A stretch of DNA of 38,820 nucleotides from Actinomycetes bacterium (GTDB lineage: Bacteria > Actinomycetota > Acidimicrobiia > Acidimicrobiales > JAAEMS01): NCBI GenBank assembly GCA_024225275.1, contig JAAEMS010000138.1:1-38820 (forward strand), given 5' to 3'. The notes beneath the pieces were generated by a model, which was given only the letters and a program-made list of their open reading frames with translations, did no database searches and was not told the DNA's origin. Positions 1 to 8,410 of this stretch are shown one piece after another. How positions within the stretch are numbered: the stretch's first letter is position 1; each line of letters opens with the position of its first letter. The position numbers and the translations under genes were made by a program.

Positions 1-213
1 CGCCTTGCGCGATTCTGGGGCAGGTTGACCTACAAATATTGTGGTGAAACGGTCCAATGTCGTTTCGTCCGCCGATCTGGGGATGGATTGGGTTGGGGCA
101 CAGTCAGGCCGGTGGACACACCCAGTGTCGGGATGGGGTGCTTGGTCGCAGGCAGATCAACCGCCGTTTGCCGCGACTTCCGGAGTCCTTCGGGTGTCAG
201 TACCTTCAGAACC

Positions 214-1533
214 ATGGAGCGACCCGTTCGAACCCGGTGTGTTCGCTGGCTTCTGGCCGGTGTCGGGGTACTGGGATGTCTGGCGACAGCCTCGTGTTCA
301 ACGAGCAACGACCTGGCCGCCCCCCAGACTGTCGCTGCCCCGGCCCCAGCGGTCAGTGGCCCGCCCGCCCACTGGATTGCGCCCCTGCCCTCCAAGGCGG
401 TAGCCGCCCCCGTCGACCTGCCTCCCACCATTACCGGCCGTGACTTGCTCACGGTGACTGTCGGCGGTCTGGGGGCAATCCAGATCGAGGCTGCTGATCG
501 CGAAGGCGAGATCGTCGGTTTCGCTGGAGTGGACCTGCCTCCTGAAGCTCGCTTCCGTGGTCGGAGCCTGGAGTTCCGGCCCGAAGAGCCAGGGGAGTGG
601 GAGGCGGTCATCCGGGCGGTCGACGAGGCCGGACAGTTGGCCGAGCACACCGTGGTGCTGAGGGCCCGCCATCGGGCCACCGACGCGCTCTACGGCTTGG
701 GCGACTCGGTGGCCGCCGGTCATGGGCTCCAGTACCGCGACTATGTGGGCGGCGACGACTGTTGGCGCGACGAGAAGCATGCCTACTCCCGGCTCGTCCA
801 TGGCCAGCTCGTCGACCAAGGCCGGCTGCCGGTCGATGCCGAGTACGCCCTCGTGGCCTGTAGCAGCTTCGGCACCGACGATCTTCTCGAGGACCGGGTG
901 AACGGTCCGGCCGGCCGCCACACCCAGATCGACCAGGTGGTCGCGGCCAACCCCACGGTGGTGACCCTCACCGTGGGGGCCAACGACCTCGGCTTCCTGA
1001 ATCCTGAGTCGCTCGTGGAGGACGGAGGAGGAGTCGACCTGGCGGCCGTGGCCGAGCGGCTCAGCGAGCTCCAGTCCCAGCTAGACGAGACGCTGACCAG
1101 AATGGTGCTCGAGACCGATTCGCTGATCGTCGTCACTACCTACCACAACCCGGTGGCCGACGATCCGTACGGGATCGACGGCTGCGGGGGTGAGTGCTTC
1201 CGCGAGGCGGTGGGTGCCGGCGTGCAGGCGTTGAACTCGGTGATCACCTCGGTTGTCGCCGACCAGCCCGACGACCGGGTGGCCGTGGCCGATGTCGCCC
1301 CCCTGTTCGAGGGTCATGGGGCCAAGAACGGTCTGGGGCCCGACGCCCTGCGAACCTCCGATCTGCCCTTCGTCGGCGGTCTCGTGGGCGACGTCCTCGA
1401 CGCCTCCCTGGCGTTCTGTGCCCGGGGCCGTCCGTCCCACGATTCGTGGGTGAGCACGGTGGACTGTATTCACCCCACCCAGCGGGGGGCCGAGGCCTAC
1501 GCCGAAGCGGTCCTGGTGGTGCTCATCCCCTGA
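214..1533 (+). CDS. SGNH/GDSL-family hydrolase, predicted lipoprotein
   Basis: Likely an exported esterase or lipase-like hydrolase of the SGNH superfamily, 439 aa. The chosen ATG gives a short basic N-terminus, a hydrophobic stretch and a Cys in LATASC, a slightly imperfect lipobox; an in-frame TTG at 25 would bury this signal behind about 60 residues. After a Pro/Ala-rich linker comes a roughly 80-residue region that looks like an Ig-like fold. The catalytic domain follows, with block I GLGDSVAAG (nucleophile Ser), the block III GANDLG motif and the C-terminal DCIHPT motif carrying the Asp/His pair. Several Cys residues in the catalytic domain fit an extracellular disulfide-bonded enzyme. 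The substrate cannot be read from the sequence. The next gene, a phosphodiesterase, starts about 95 bp downstream on the same strand. Confidence 0.85.
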   Translation: MERPVRTRCVRWLLAGVGVLGCLATASCSTSNDLAAPQTVAAPAPAVSGPPAHWIAPLPSKAVAAPVDLPPTITGRDLLTVTVGGLGAIQIEAADREGEIVGFAGVDLPPEARFRGRSLEFRPEEPGEWEAVIRAVDEAGQLAEHTVVLRARHRATDALYGLGDSVAAGHGLQYRDYVGGDDCWRDEKHAYSRLVHGQLVDQGRLPVDAEYALVACSSFGTDDLLEDRVNGPAGRHTQIDQVVAANPTVVTLTVGANDLGFLNPESLVEDGGGVDLAAVAERLSELQSQLDETLTRMVLETDSLIVVTTYHNPVADDPYGIDGCGGECFREAVGAGVQALNSVITSVVADQPDDRVAVADVAPLFEGHGAKNGLGPDALRTSDLPFVGGLVGDVLDASLAFCARGRPSHDSWVSTVDCIHPTQRGAEAYAEAVLVVLIP

Positions 1534-1627
1534 TGCCATGCCAGACTGCCGGCCATGGCGGCGATGCTCTCCTTCCTCTACCGGCCCCGCTTCGGCCCGA
1601 CGGACTCGACGGGGGCGAGCCTGCCTG

Positions 1628-2488
1628 ATGCTCATTGCTCAGATCAGTGACTGTCACGTGGTGGCCGATCCCGATGGGGTTCGCTACGACGTCAACCCGG
1701 CGGCCGGCCTGTCCGGCGCGATCACCCACCTCAACGGGCTGTCCCCCCGCCCCGACGTCGTGGTGTTGACCGGCGATCTCGTCGAGCACGGGACGGCCGA
1801 GGAGTACGCGGTGCTCCGCGACCGCCTCCAGGCCCTCGAGATCCCGTTCCTGCTGGTGCGGGGCAATCACGACGAGCGCGACCCGCTGGTCGACGCGTTT
1901 CCCGACCATCCGGCCCTGGGTTCCGGCGGTCGGTTCGTCCAATACGCCGTCGACCACCACCCTCTGCGCATCGTGGTGGCTGACTCCACCTTGCCCGCCC
2001 GCCACGACGGCGGGTTCGACGACGAGAGGGCCGAGTGGCTCGACCACACCCTCGCTGAGCGCCCCGACCACCCCACGGTTGTGGCCTGGCATCACCCACC
2101 CATCGATACCGGGATCTGGTGGATGGATGCCGGCGGTCTGAACCAGGGCCGGGACGTCATGGCTGAGGTGATCGGGCGCCACCCCCAGGTCGAGAGGGTG
2201 CTGTGTGGCCATCAGCACCGGTCGATCCAGGCCGCCTGGGCCGAGACGATGGTGAGTGTCTGCCCGTCGACGGCGCACCAGGTCGGGCTCGACCTCCTGC
2301 CCGAGAACGAGCCTCGCTTCATCGCCGAGCCGCCGGCGTGCCAGTTGCACTTCTGGCATGCCGGTCAGCTGGTGACCCATACGTCGCTCATCGGTTGGCC
2401 GGCCCAGCCCCAGGTCCTCGACTCCGGTCAGGCGTGGCACGAGATGTTGCCCGACCGACGCCAGCGGCGCCCCCTGCGCAAGGGGTAG
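1628..2488 (+). CDS. Metallophosphoesterase, CpdA/Icc-like 3',5'-cyclic nucleotide phosphodiesterase
   Basis: Calcineurin-like phosphoesterase of 286 aa, close to the usual CpdA length (about 275). From the ATG at 1628 the protein begins directly with the first metal motif (ISDCH, D-x-H). It continues with GDLVEHG, GNHDE, AWHHPP and CGHQHR, so all five metal-binding blocks of the class III phosphodiesterases are present in order. By family it should hydrolyse cAMP or a related phosphodiester with a dinuclear metal centre in the cytoplasm; the true substrate is not proven. An in-frame start at 1538 would add a 30-residue extension unlike the family and is rejected. The 3' end lies 5 bp from the convergent LysM lipoprotein gene. 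Confidence 0.88.
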   Translation: MLIAQISDCHVVADPDGVRYDVNPAAGLSGAITHLNGLSPRPDVVVLTGDLVEHGTAEEYAVLRDRLQALEIPFLLVRGNHDERDPLVDAFPDHPALGSGGRFVQYAVDHHPLRIVVADSTLPARHDGGFDDERAEWLDHTLAERPDHPTVVAWHHPPIDTGIWWMDAGGLNQGRDVMAEVIGRHPQVERVLCGHQHRSIQAAWAETMVSVCPSTAHQVGLDLLPENEPRFIAEPPACQLHFWHAGQLVTHTSLIGWPAQPQVLDSGQAWHEMLPDRRQRRPLRKG

Positions 2489-2493
2489 GGCAG

Positions 2494-2883
2494 CTAGCCG
2501 GCGGTCGTGGTGGTCGTGATGGCCGCCGTTGTGGTGGTGGCAATCGGAGTGGTGCCATCGGGGATGACGATCTCGAGCCCTACCGAGATGCGGTCGGGGT
2601 CGTCGATGCCGTTCAGAGCGATCAGATCGGTCAGGGCCACCCCGAACCGTTGGGCGACGACCCCCAGGGTGTCGCCACTCTGGATCACATAGGTCTGAGG
2701 CCCCGGGACCGTGGTCGAGGCGGGGATGGTCACCACCACGGCTGCAACCGTGGATTTGACCGACGTGACGGTTGACTTGGGCACCGCCTCGGCATCGCTG
2801 CCGCCACACGATGTGAGCAGCAGCGCCAGTCCGGTGATGGCCACGACGATCGGTGGCTTCAGGCTCTCGACGTTCAGACTCAT
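2494..2883 (-). CDS. LysM-domain lipoprotein
   Basis: Small envelope protein of 129 aa. It starts MSLNVE after a purine-rich ribosome-binding site (GAAGAGGGGG, about 3 nt upstream); a second ATG at 2907 would add eight residues. A hydrophobic segment ends in LLLTSCGG, a good lipobox. A Val/Thr/Ser-rich spacer leads to a single LysM domain (TYVIQSGDTLGVVAQRFG, then LIALNGI and the VGLEIVIPDGT end), and the protein finishes in a low-complexity Thr-rich tail. LysM domains bind peptidoglycan or chitin-like glycans, so a cell-wall-associated lipoprotein is likely. The same reading frame stays open far upstream, to 4128, but that part is antisense to the LinD-like gene and is not coding. The gene is divergent from that neighbour, with about 110 bp between starts. 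Confidence 0.82.
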   Translation of the reverse strand: MSLNVESLKPPIVVAITGLALLLTSCGGSDAEAVPKSTVTSVKSTVAAVVVTIPASTTVPGPQTYVIQSGDTLGVVAQRFGVALTDLIALNGIDDPDRISVGLEIVIPDGTTPIATTTTAAITTTTTAG

Positions 2884-2994
2884 GGCCCCCTCTTCCCCGA
2901 GTGCCATTGAACAACATTCCGGCGTCGGGTGCCCCCTCTGGGTGAGAACGCCATCAGCGGCCGCGTGCTGGCGACGCGGGTCTGACGGACTATT

Positions 2995-4467
2995 GTGCCC
3001 GCCGTGGAGCTCTCGGAACGTTCGCTGGGGTGGTTGCGCTACCTCGACCGAAAGGCCCACACGCCAGACAACTGGGACCGCGCCGGGCAGCCCCATCCTC
3101 ATTGGGATGATCGCTCCGACCCTCCGATGGCGAGCTGGCATCGCTTCGATCTGGTCGACTCGTCCTACGCCCTCGGGCTCATGGCCCATCGCACGCCGGC
3201 GTGGACCGAGCGCTATGTCGCCATCCTCGATCAGCTCATCCAGCGCCACACCGGCTGGTGGTCGGCCGCCGACTGGCTCACCCAGTTCGGCCCCGACCCC
3301 GACCGTGCCAACTACCCCGAGCTCTACCGGATGCTGATCCCACCCCAACTCTGGGGCGAGTACGACGTGCCCGGCTGGACGGCCAACGGGGTCGAGCCGT
3401 GGGGCGTCCAGATGGACCCGGTGGCCGCCGATGGGATGCTCTTCTACAAGGGCTTCTTCTTGGTGCTCCTCGGAATCCGCTCGATGATCGACTCGAACGA
3501 CCGGTGGAACCAGCCCTTCGACATGATCCGTGACGGAGACAACACCTTCTCCTGGACCCATACCCAGATCGCCGAGGCGCTGACCGAACAGTGGTTGGCC
3601 GCCCCGATCGGCTGTCACTGAGAGAACACCAAGATCTGGCCGTTCTGACTGGCCGGAGCGGGTCTCGGTCTGAGGCTGCACGACAATCGACACGGCACCG
3701 ACTTCCACGACCAGGCCTTCGGGCCGTGGTGGAACCATGCCCGCGACCACTATCTCGATCTGGGTGGTGACGCCGCGCCAGAGATGGCCACCCTCTACTA
3801 CGACCCGATCCTCGATGTGCACCATCGGCTGCCTGTCGCATCGGCTCTCACCACCTCGTACTACGCGGCCCCGCAGTGCCCCGACGATGCCCGACGCCTC
3901 TTCGACGCCGGCTGCATCTCGATGGGACTCAGCCGTGAACCCGACCTGCCCCTGCGGGCCGGCCGGGCCTACGGTTCTTCGCTGGTGCTCGCCCGCGAGT
4001 GGGGGCTGACCGAGCTCGAAGACCGGCTGGTGTCGGCCATCGAGGCCTCGTTCGAGCCCACCTGGGACACCGAGCTCGGCGAGTTCACTTGGGGCATGGG
4101 CCTGAACGAACCCCACCCCCGGGGTCAATACAACGCGTTCCTCGCCGCGGCCGAGGCCGCGGGCCCGGGGATGTGGACCGGCCTATCCGCCGCGCCCCTC
4201 GAATCCTGCCCCCAGCTCGTCGACGTCGACTTCCCGGACATGGCTTTCAGCCGCGCCGAGTGGGTGGGCGATACCCTCCACGTGAGCCTGGCCCCCCGGG
4301 TCGAGAATCCCCGCCGGACCACGACGTTCAGGATCGTCGGGAGTGAACCGCGCATGTGGTACCTCACCGGCCTCGACGGCGTCACCATGGACACCGCGGG
4401 CAGTGCCACCCTGGTCAGGGTGCCGATGGTGAAGGCCGACCTCGAGTTCGGTGCCGGGAGCTACTGA
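2995..4467 (+). CDS. Linalool dehydratase/isomerase-like protein with two in-frame TGA codons at the catalytic cysteine positions (candidate di-selenoprotein)
   Basis: One continuous reading frame of 490 residues if the TGAs at 3619 and 3646 are read through; both parts are in the same frame and no base is missing. The start is GTG 2995 (another GTG at 3004). The TGAs lie in GCH-TGA-ENTKIWPF-TGA-LAGAGL. In Castellaniella LinD, as I recall it, the active-site cysteines sit in C-E-P-D-N-Y-F-V-Q-C, also nine apart. Downstream, an Asp at +21 and HGTD at +24 to +27 (counted from the first TGA) match LinD residue for residue. Upstream, DPVAADGMLFYKGF matches LinD DPIEKENIMYKGH, with Phe in place of the catalytic His. 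LinD adds or removes water from terpene alcohols; the substrate here is unknown and no terpene genes are nearby. Each TGA has a SECIS-like hairpin. The alternative is a pseudogene, but two nonsense mutations falling exactly on two active-site cysteines would be a striking coincidence. Confidence 0.82.
3619..3621 (+). other. In-frame TGA 1, candidate selenocysteine codon
   Basis: This TGA follows GGC TGT CAC and precedes GAG AAC. It aligns with the first active-site Cys of LinD, which is also followed by Glu. The apical loop of a 7-bp hairpin begins 20 nt after the codon. TGA is a normal stop in this genome, because neighbouring intact genes end in it, so general code reassignment is unlikely. 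Confidence 0.72.
3635..3657 (+). promoter_or_regulatory. Candidate bacterial SECIS hairpin 1
   Basis: TCTGGCC (3635-3641) pairs with GGCCGGA (3651-3657), giving seven base pairs including one G-U. The nine-nucleotide loop GUUCUGACU starts with G. Loop start is 20 nt after TGA 1, inside the 16-37 nt range usually allowed for bacterial SECIS elements. In GC-rich coding DNA such stems arise by chance, so the hairpin alone is weak evidence. Confidence 0.5.
3646..3648 (+). other. In-frame TGA 2, candidate selenocysteine codon
   Basis: The second TGA is nine codons after the first and aligns with the second active-site Cys of LinD. It lies inside the apical loop of the hairpin that would serve the first TGA. 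The loop of its own candidate hairpin begins 18 nt after the codon, which by my recollection is the same distance as in E. coli fdhF. Confidence 0.72.
3658..3679 (+). promoter_or_regulatory. Candidate bacterial SECIS hairpin 2
   Basis: GC plus GGTCTC (3658-3659, 3661-3666) pair with GAGGCT plus GC (3672-3679), leaving G3660 bulged and a five-nucleotide apical loop GGUCU. This loop closely resembles the GGUC(U) loop recognised by SelB in E. coli fdhF (recalled, not computed). The loop starts 18 nt after TGA 2. The hairpin begins at the base directly after hairpin 1, so the two could stack end to end. Confidence 0.52.
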
Positions 4468-4549
4468 GCCCGGACCTCAGGACGGTGGGAAGACAACCGG
4501 AACGTGGGGGGCCATGGTCCGCTCGGGTTCGGGTCGGTAGCCTCCCCTG

Positions 4550-5434
4550 GTGCCCGAACCCGTTCCCGCCCCTGTGACCGGTCGAGCCGACCCGGCCGGG
4601 ACCGGGGCCGTGTTGTTGGCGGTCACCCTGATGGGCATCGGCAGTGTCGTGGCCAAGGCTTCTGACATCGAAGGGCCGGTCCTGGCGTTCCACCGGGCCT
4701 GGGTGGCAGCGGTGCTCTATCTCGGCGTGTTTCTCGTTCTCCGTGGTCGGGTCACACGGGCCACGTTGCGGGCCGCCGCTCCCGGCGGGTTGTTCTTCGG
4801 GATCCAGCTGGCCTTCTTCTTCTCGGCCATCCAGCTGACCACCGTGGCCAACGCCACGATGCTCATTGCCCTCCAACCGGTGGCGGTCCTGCTCTTCTTC
4901 TCGGGGCAGTTCGGCGAGGAGGTGACCCCCAAGGAGTTGGCCATCTCGACCGTCGCCCTCGCGGGTGTCGGCTTGGTGGTGTTCGGCTCGACCGACTCAC
5001 CGTCGTGGAGTCCCGGAGGCGACCTGCTGGGCCTCGGTGCGCTGGCCGCGTGGACGCTCTACTTCGTTGCCTCCAAGCGAGCTCGTCAGACCCTGGGGGC
5101 GTTTGAATACCAGGGCCTGTCGCTCGTGTTCAGCTCGGCCATCATGATCCCAGTCGTCATCTTGTTCTCGGGCACGGTCGATCCGGGTGCCGGCAGGTGG
5201 TGGTGGATACCCGCCATGGTGGCCATCCCCGGCACCGGACACCTGGCCATGAACTGGGCCCACCCCCGGGTTCCCCTGGCCCTGGTGTCCGAGCTGACCC
5301 TGATCAGCCCGGTCGTGTCGGTGGCGTTGGCCGCGCTCTTGCTCGACGGTGAGAGGGTCAACGCCACCCAGGCCGCGGGCATGGCCACCGTGCTGGCTGC
5401 ACTCGCCTTTCTGGTCAGACCTCGCTCGAGCTAG
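4550..5434 (+). CDS. EamA-family (DMT superfamily) transporter
   Basis: Integral membrane protein of 294 aa starting at GTG 4550. The sequence alternates about ten hydrophobic segments with short loops and shows the two-repeat EamA layout. One half ends near GEEVTPKELAISTVALAGVGLVVFG and the other near LLLDGERVNATQAAGMATVLAALAFLV; each has the typical G-E-x(n)-G pattern at the end of an EamA repeat. DMT proteins export metabolites or amino acids, but the substrate is not inferable here. The gene lies about 80 bp after the LinD-like gene on the same strand, so co-transcription is possible. Its TAG stop overlaps the stop of the convergent gene within the shared CTAG at 5431-5434. Confidence 0.85.
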   Translation: MPEPVPAPVTGRADPAGTGAVLLAVTLMGIGSVVAKASDIEGPVLAFHRAWVAAVLYLGVFLVLRGRVTRATLRAAAPGGLFFGIQLAFFFSAIQLTTVANATMLIALQPVAVLLFFSGQFGEEVTPKELAISTVALAGVGLVVFGSTDSPSWSPGGDLLGLGALAAWTLYFVASKRARQTLGAFEYQGLSLVFSSAIMIPVVILFSGTVDPGAGRWWWIPAMVAIPGTGHLAMNWAHPRVPLALVSELTLISPVVSVALAALLLDGERVNATQAAGMATVLAALAFLVRPRSS

Positions 5435-5934
5435 ATCTCGGGGCCGTCGGCGCGAACTTGCTCGACGCTCTGGATGGCGTCGCGGAGGCGGGAGATCCAG
5501 TCGGCCTCGTGTTGACCGACCAGCCGGACACACCAGCCCAGGGCGTCGGATCGGGAGCGGGCCACTCCCGCGTCGATGAGGGTGTCGAGCACGGTCCTCT
5601 CGTCGATGCGCAGGCGGGTCATGACCGGCACCGATGCGGTCGTGTAGCGGTATTGGAGCTCGCCACACTCGACGGCCCATGACACCTTTCGCTGCCATGT
5701 CTCCTCGGCTTGGGCAGCTATGGCGATGCGGTCAGCCTTGGTATCGGCGCGGAAGCGGGACGCGAGGGCTTCGCACTGGGCCCGCGTGGCCCCCTCGTCG
5801 GTGGCGAGGTTGCCGATGACGAGGATCTCGTCCTTGTCGACCAGGGCACGCATCGGCTCGGTGAACCAGTCGTCGGGCACACGGGTGGTGAACCACTCGA
5901 CCACGAGATCGCTGACGGAACGGGTTTCGGACAT
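5431..5934 (-). CDS. Conserved-looking hypothetical protein, unrecognised family
   Basis: A 167-residue soluble protein that I do not recognise. It is rich in acidic and basic residues, has no signal peptide or membrane segment, and looks mostly alpha-helical. Segments such as DEILVIGNLATDEGATRAQCEALASRF and the C-terminal DWISRLRDAIQSVEQV have helix-like heptad character. It contains two Trp-rich short stretches (VEWFTTRVPDDWF, ETWQRKVSWAVECG). The start MSETRS is preceded by GAGG about eight bases upstream. It is divergent from lon across about 97 bp, so the two may share a regulatory region, and it converges on the EamA gene with overlapping stops. Codon use matches its neighbours, which supports a real gene. 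Confidence 0.72.
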   Translation of the reverse strand: MSETRSVSDLVVEWFTTRVPDDWFTEPMRALVDKDEILVIGNLATDEGATRAQCEALASRFRADTKADRIAIAAQAEETWQRKVSWAVECGELQYRYTTASVPVMTRLRIDERTVLDTLIDAGVARSRSDALGWCVRLVGQHEADWISRLRDAIQSVEQVRADGPEI

Positions 5935-5972
5935 GAGGGCCTCGGTGGGGAATGAATCGGCTATTGCTAGTG

Positions 5973-6007
5973 TTACGTACTTACATAGTTACACAGACCA
6001 TGATTAC
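5973..6007. promoter_or_regulatory. AT-rich divergent promoter region with phased TTAC repeats
   Basis: Between the hypothetical gene (reverse) and lon (forward) lies the only AT-rich stretch nearby. TTAC occurs at 5973, 5981 and 5989, exactly eight bases apart, and again at 6004. It resembles an operator or promoter region. TTGCTA (5964-5969) and TAGTTA (5986-5991), 16 bp apart, are weak candidate -35 and -10 elements toward lon. No HspR-type HAIR motif is visible. Confidence 0.3.
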
Positions 6008-6031
6008 ACACCTGCCTCGAGGGGGCCAGTG

Positions 6032-8326
6032 ATGACCGTGACCGACGTCCGAGTTCTGCCGGTTCTCCCCGTCCCCGACGGTGTGGTGCTGCCCGACATG
6101 GTGGTGACCGTCGCCCTCGAATCCGATGAGGCCCGAGCCGCCACCGACTCGGCGGCCGACGGTGATCTGCTCGTGGTGCCGCGCGTCGAGGGTCGTTTCG
6201 CCCGGGTGGGCGTGATCGGACACATCGAGAACCGCGGCACCTTGCCCAACGGCACCCCTGCCCTCACCGTGCGGGCCCTCGGCCGGGCCCGGGTGGGTTC
6301 GGGCGTGGTGGGCGCCACCGCAGCCCTCTGGGTCGAGGCCGAACCCGTCGACGATGAACCCACCACCGAAGAGCAGGACGAAATGGCCCGCCGGCTGCGC
6401 GCCGCGGCCAAGAACCTCCTGGCCAAGGTCGGGGGTCGGCCCCTCACCGCGGCCATTGACGACCTCGACGGCCCCGGCCCCCTGGCCGATGCAGTGGGCT
6501 ACTGGCCCGACCTCACCCTCGACCGACGGGTCGAGCTGCTCGAGACCACCGATGTGGGCGAGCGGCTCCGATTGGCCTTGTCCTGGGTCGAGGAGGCCCT
6601 GGCCGAGATCGAGCTCCGCGACGAGATCAGTCGCAAGGTCACCGAAGACCTCGACCGCAACCAACGCGAGGCCCTCCTCCAGAGACAGATGCAGGCCATC
6701 AAACAGGAGCTGGGCGAGGGCGGAGAGTCAGACGACGACCTCCGTACCCGGTTCGACGCACTCGACTTGCCCGAGACCGTGCGCAGTGTGGTCGCGAAGG
6801 AACTCGACCGGCTCGACTCGGCGCCTGCGGAGTCGACCGAGGCGTCGTGGATCCGTACCTGGCTCGAGACTGTGGCCGAGGTGCCCTGGGGGGTCAGAAG
6901 CGCCGAGGAGATCGATCTCGACGTGGCCCGTGCTGTCCTCGACGCCGACCACACCGGGCTCGACAAGGTGAAGGACCGGCTCATCGAGCACCTGGCCGTC
7001 CGCAAGCTGCGGATCGAGCGCCAGGTGTCAGACGATCGGGCCGGTCGCCGGAGTGGCGCGATCCTGGCCCTCGTCGGTCCTCCCGGCGTGGGCAAGACCA
7101 GCCTTGGCGAGTCGGTGGCCCGGTCGCTGGGCCGCAACTTCGTCCGCATGGCGCTGGGGGGCATCCGCGACGAGGCCGAGATTCGTGGTCACCGCCGGAC
7201 CTATGTCGGCGCCCGGCCCGGGCGGCTGGTCCGAGGCCTGGTCGAGGCCGGGTCGATGAACCCGGTGATCCTTCTCGACGAGATCGACAAGGTCGGCGCC
7301 GATTGGCGGGGTGATCCGTCGTCGGCCCTCCTCGAGGTGCTCGATCCGGCCCAGAACCACTCGTTTCGCGACCACTACCTCGAGTTCGAGCTCGACCTGT
7401 CCGATGTGGTGTTCATCGCCACCGCCAACGTTCTCGAGACCATTCCCGGCCCCCTGCTCGACCGGATGGAGATCATCACCCTCGAGGGCTACTCCGAGCA
7501 GGAGAAGGCCACCATCGCCCACGACCATCTCCTGCCCCGGGTGGTGACCCGCAACGGTCTGCTCCCCAACGAGCTGGAGCTGGTCGACGGTGTGGTCGAA
7601 CGGATTGCCACCGACTGGACCCGAGAAGCCGGCGTCCGTCGGCTCGAACGCCTCCTCGATACCTTGGCCCGCAAGGCCGCCACTCGAGTGGCTGGAGGAG
7701 AGGCCCCACCGGTCCGGGTCGGGGTAGACGACCTGGGCGACATGCTCGGGCGACCCACCCCCCGTGTACAGACTGATGAACGCATAGATCGTCCCGGCAT
7801 CGCCACCGGCCTGGCCGTCACCGGCAATGGGGGTGACGTCCTGTTCGTCGAGACCGCGGTGGTCGATGGTGAGGGTGAGCCGCTGTTGACCGGCCAGCTC
7901 GGTGAGGTGATGAAGGAGTCGGCCGCCCTGGCCCGTTCCCTGGTCACCTCGGTCGGCGACCGGTACGGGGCCCGCTCGGTGCAGGGCCGGCTCCACGTCC
8001 ACTTTCCGGCTGGTGCCGTGCCCAAGGACGGCCCCTCGGCTGGCGTGACGATGACCACCGCCATGATCAGCCTCCTGTCGGGTCGCAAGGTGCGATCCGA
8101 CGTGGCCATGACCGGTGAGATCAGCCTCCAGGGTCGGGTTCTGCCCATCGGAGGGGTCAAGGAGAAGGTGCTGGCTGCTCACCGGGCCGGCATTCGGACG
8201 GTGATAGTCCCGGTCGACAATGGCGACGATCTCGAGGATGTCCCCGACGACGTCCGCGACGCCCTCGACATCCACCTGGCCACCCATATCGCCGAGGTCC
8301 TCGACCTCGCCCTCGAACCAGCCTGA
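6032..8326 (+). CDS. lon: ATP-dependent serine protease Lon
   Basis: LonA-type AAA+ protease of 764 aa, the usual length. The chosen ATG gives [14 protein letters not shown], which aligns with the start of the LON substrate-binding domain, and follows GAGGGGG about six bases upstream; a frame-open extension to 5720 is antisense to the neighbouring gene. The Walker [10 protein letters not shown] is near residue 349 and Walker B VILLDEID follows about 60 residues later. The sensor region and the C-terminal protease domain with catalytic Ser in KDGPSAGVT (about 670) and Lys in [12 protein letters not shown] (about 710) are intact. Lon degrades misfolded and regulatory proteins in the cytoplasm. 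It is transcribed alone, with a divergent promoter region upstream and a hairpin plus G-rich spacer downstream. Confidence 0.96.
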   Translation: MTVTDVRVLPVLPVPDGVVLPDMVVTVALESDEARAATDSAADGDLLVVPRVEGRFARVGVIGHIENRGTLPNGTPALTVRALGRARVGSGVVGATAALWVEAEPVDDEPTTEEQDEMARRLRAAAKNLLAKVGGRPLTAAIDDLDGPGPLADAVGYWPDLTLDRRVELLETTDVGERLRLALSWVEEALAEIELRDEISRKVTEDLDRNQREALLQRQMQAIKQELGEGGESDDDLRTRFDALDLPETVRSVVAKELDRLDSAPAESTEASWIRTWLETVAEVPWGVRSAEEIDLDVARAVLDADHTGLDKVKDRLIEHLAVRKLRIERQVSDDRAGRRSGAILALVGPPGVGKTSLGESVARSLGRNFVRMALGGIRDEAEIRGHRRTYVGARPGRLVRGLVEAGSMNPVILLDEIDKVGADWRGDPSSALLEVLDPAQNHSFRDHYLEFELDLSDVVFIATANVLETIPGPLLDRMEIITLEGYSEQEKATIAHDHLLPRVVTRNGLLPNELELVDGVVERIATDWTREAGVRRLERLLDTLARKAATRVAGGEAPPVRVGVDDLGDMLGRPTPRVQTDERIDRPGIATGLAVTGNGGDVLFVETAVVDGEGEPLLTGQLGEVMKESAALARSLVTSVGDRYGARSVQGRLHVHFPAGAVPKDGPSAGVTMTTAMISLLSGRKVRSDVAMTGEISLQGRVLPIGGVKEKVLAAHRAGIRTVIVPVDNGDDLEDVPDDVRDALDIHLATHIAEVLDLALEPA

Positions 8327-8362
8327 CGTCCACTCCCGCCCGCCTTCTCCCGCCCCTCGCCG

Positions 8363-8409
8363 AAATTGGGTGGGTTGGGTGCGCCTGACGGACGCGACTC
8401 GCCCAATTT
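8363..8409. terminator. Possible hairpin after lon
   Basis: AAATTGGG (8363-8370) is perfectly repeated in inverted form as CCCAATTT (8402-8409) around a 31-nt, partly self-complementary loop. It lies about 35 bp after lon and between convergent genes, so it may act as a bidirectional terminator. There is no T-tract. Confidence 0.35.
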
Positions 8410-8410
8410 G

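Noticed and set aside
3619-3648. LinD-like gene as a simple pseudogene
   Set aside because: There is no frameshift, codon use stays normal on both sides, and both stops are TGA, located at the two conserved active-site positions. Kept as the main alternative.
2884-4128. N-terminal extension of the LysM protein by about 415 residues
   Set aside because: It is antisense to the LinD-like gene, has no domain, and the real start has a lipoprotein signal and ribosome-binding site.
3784-4467. Second part of the LinD-like gene as a separate gene starting at MATLYY
   Set aside because: The region 3622-3783 between the TGAs and this ATG is fully open apart from TGA 2 and encodes the most conserved LinD block (HGTD); there is no ribosome-binding site at 3784.
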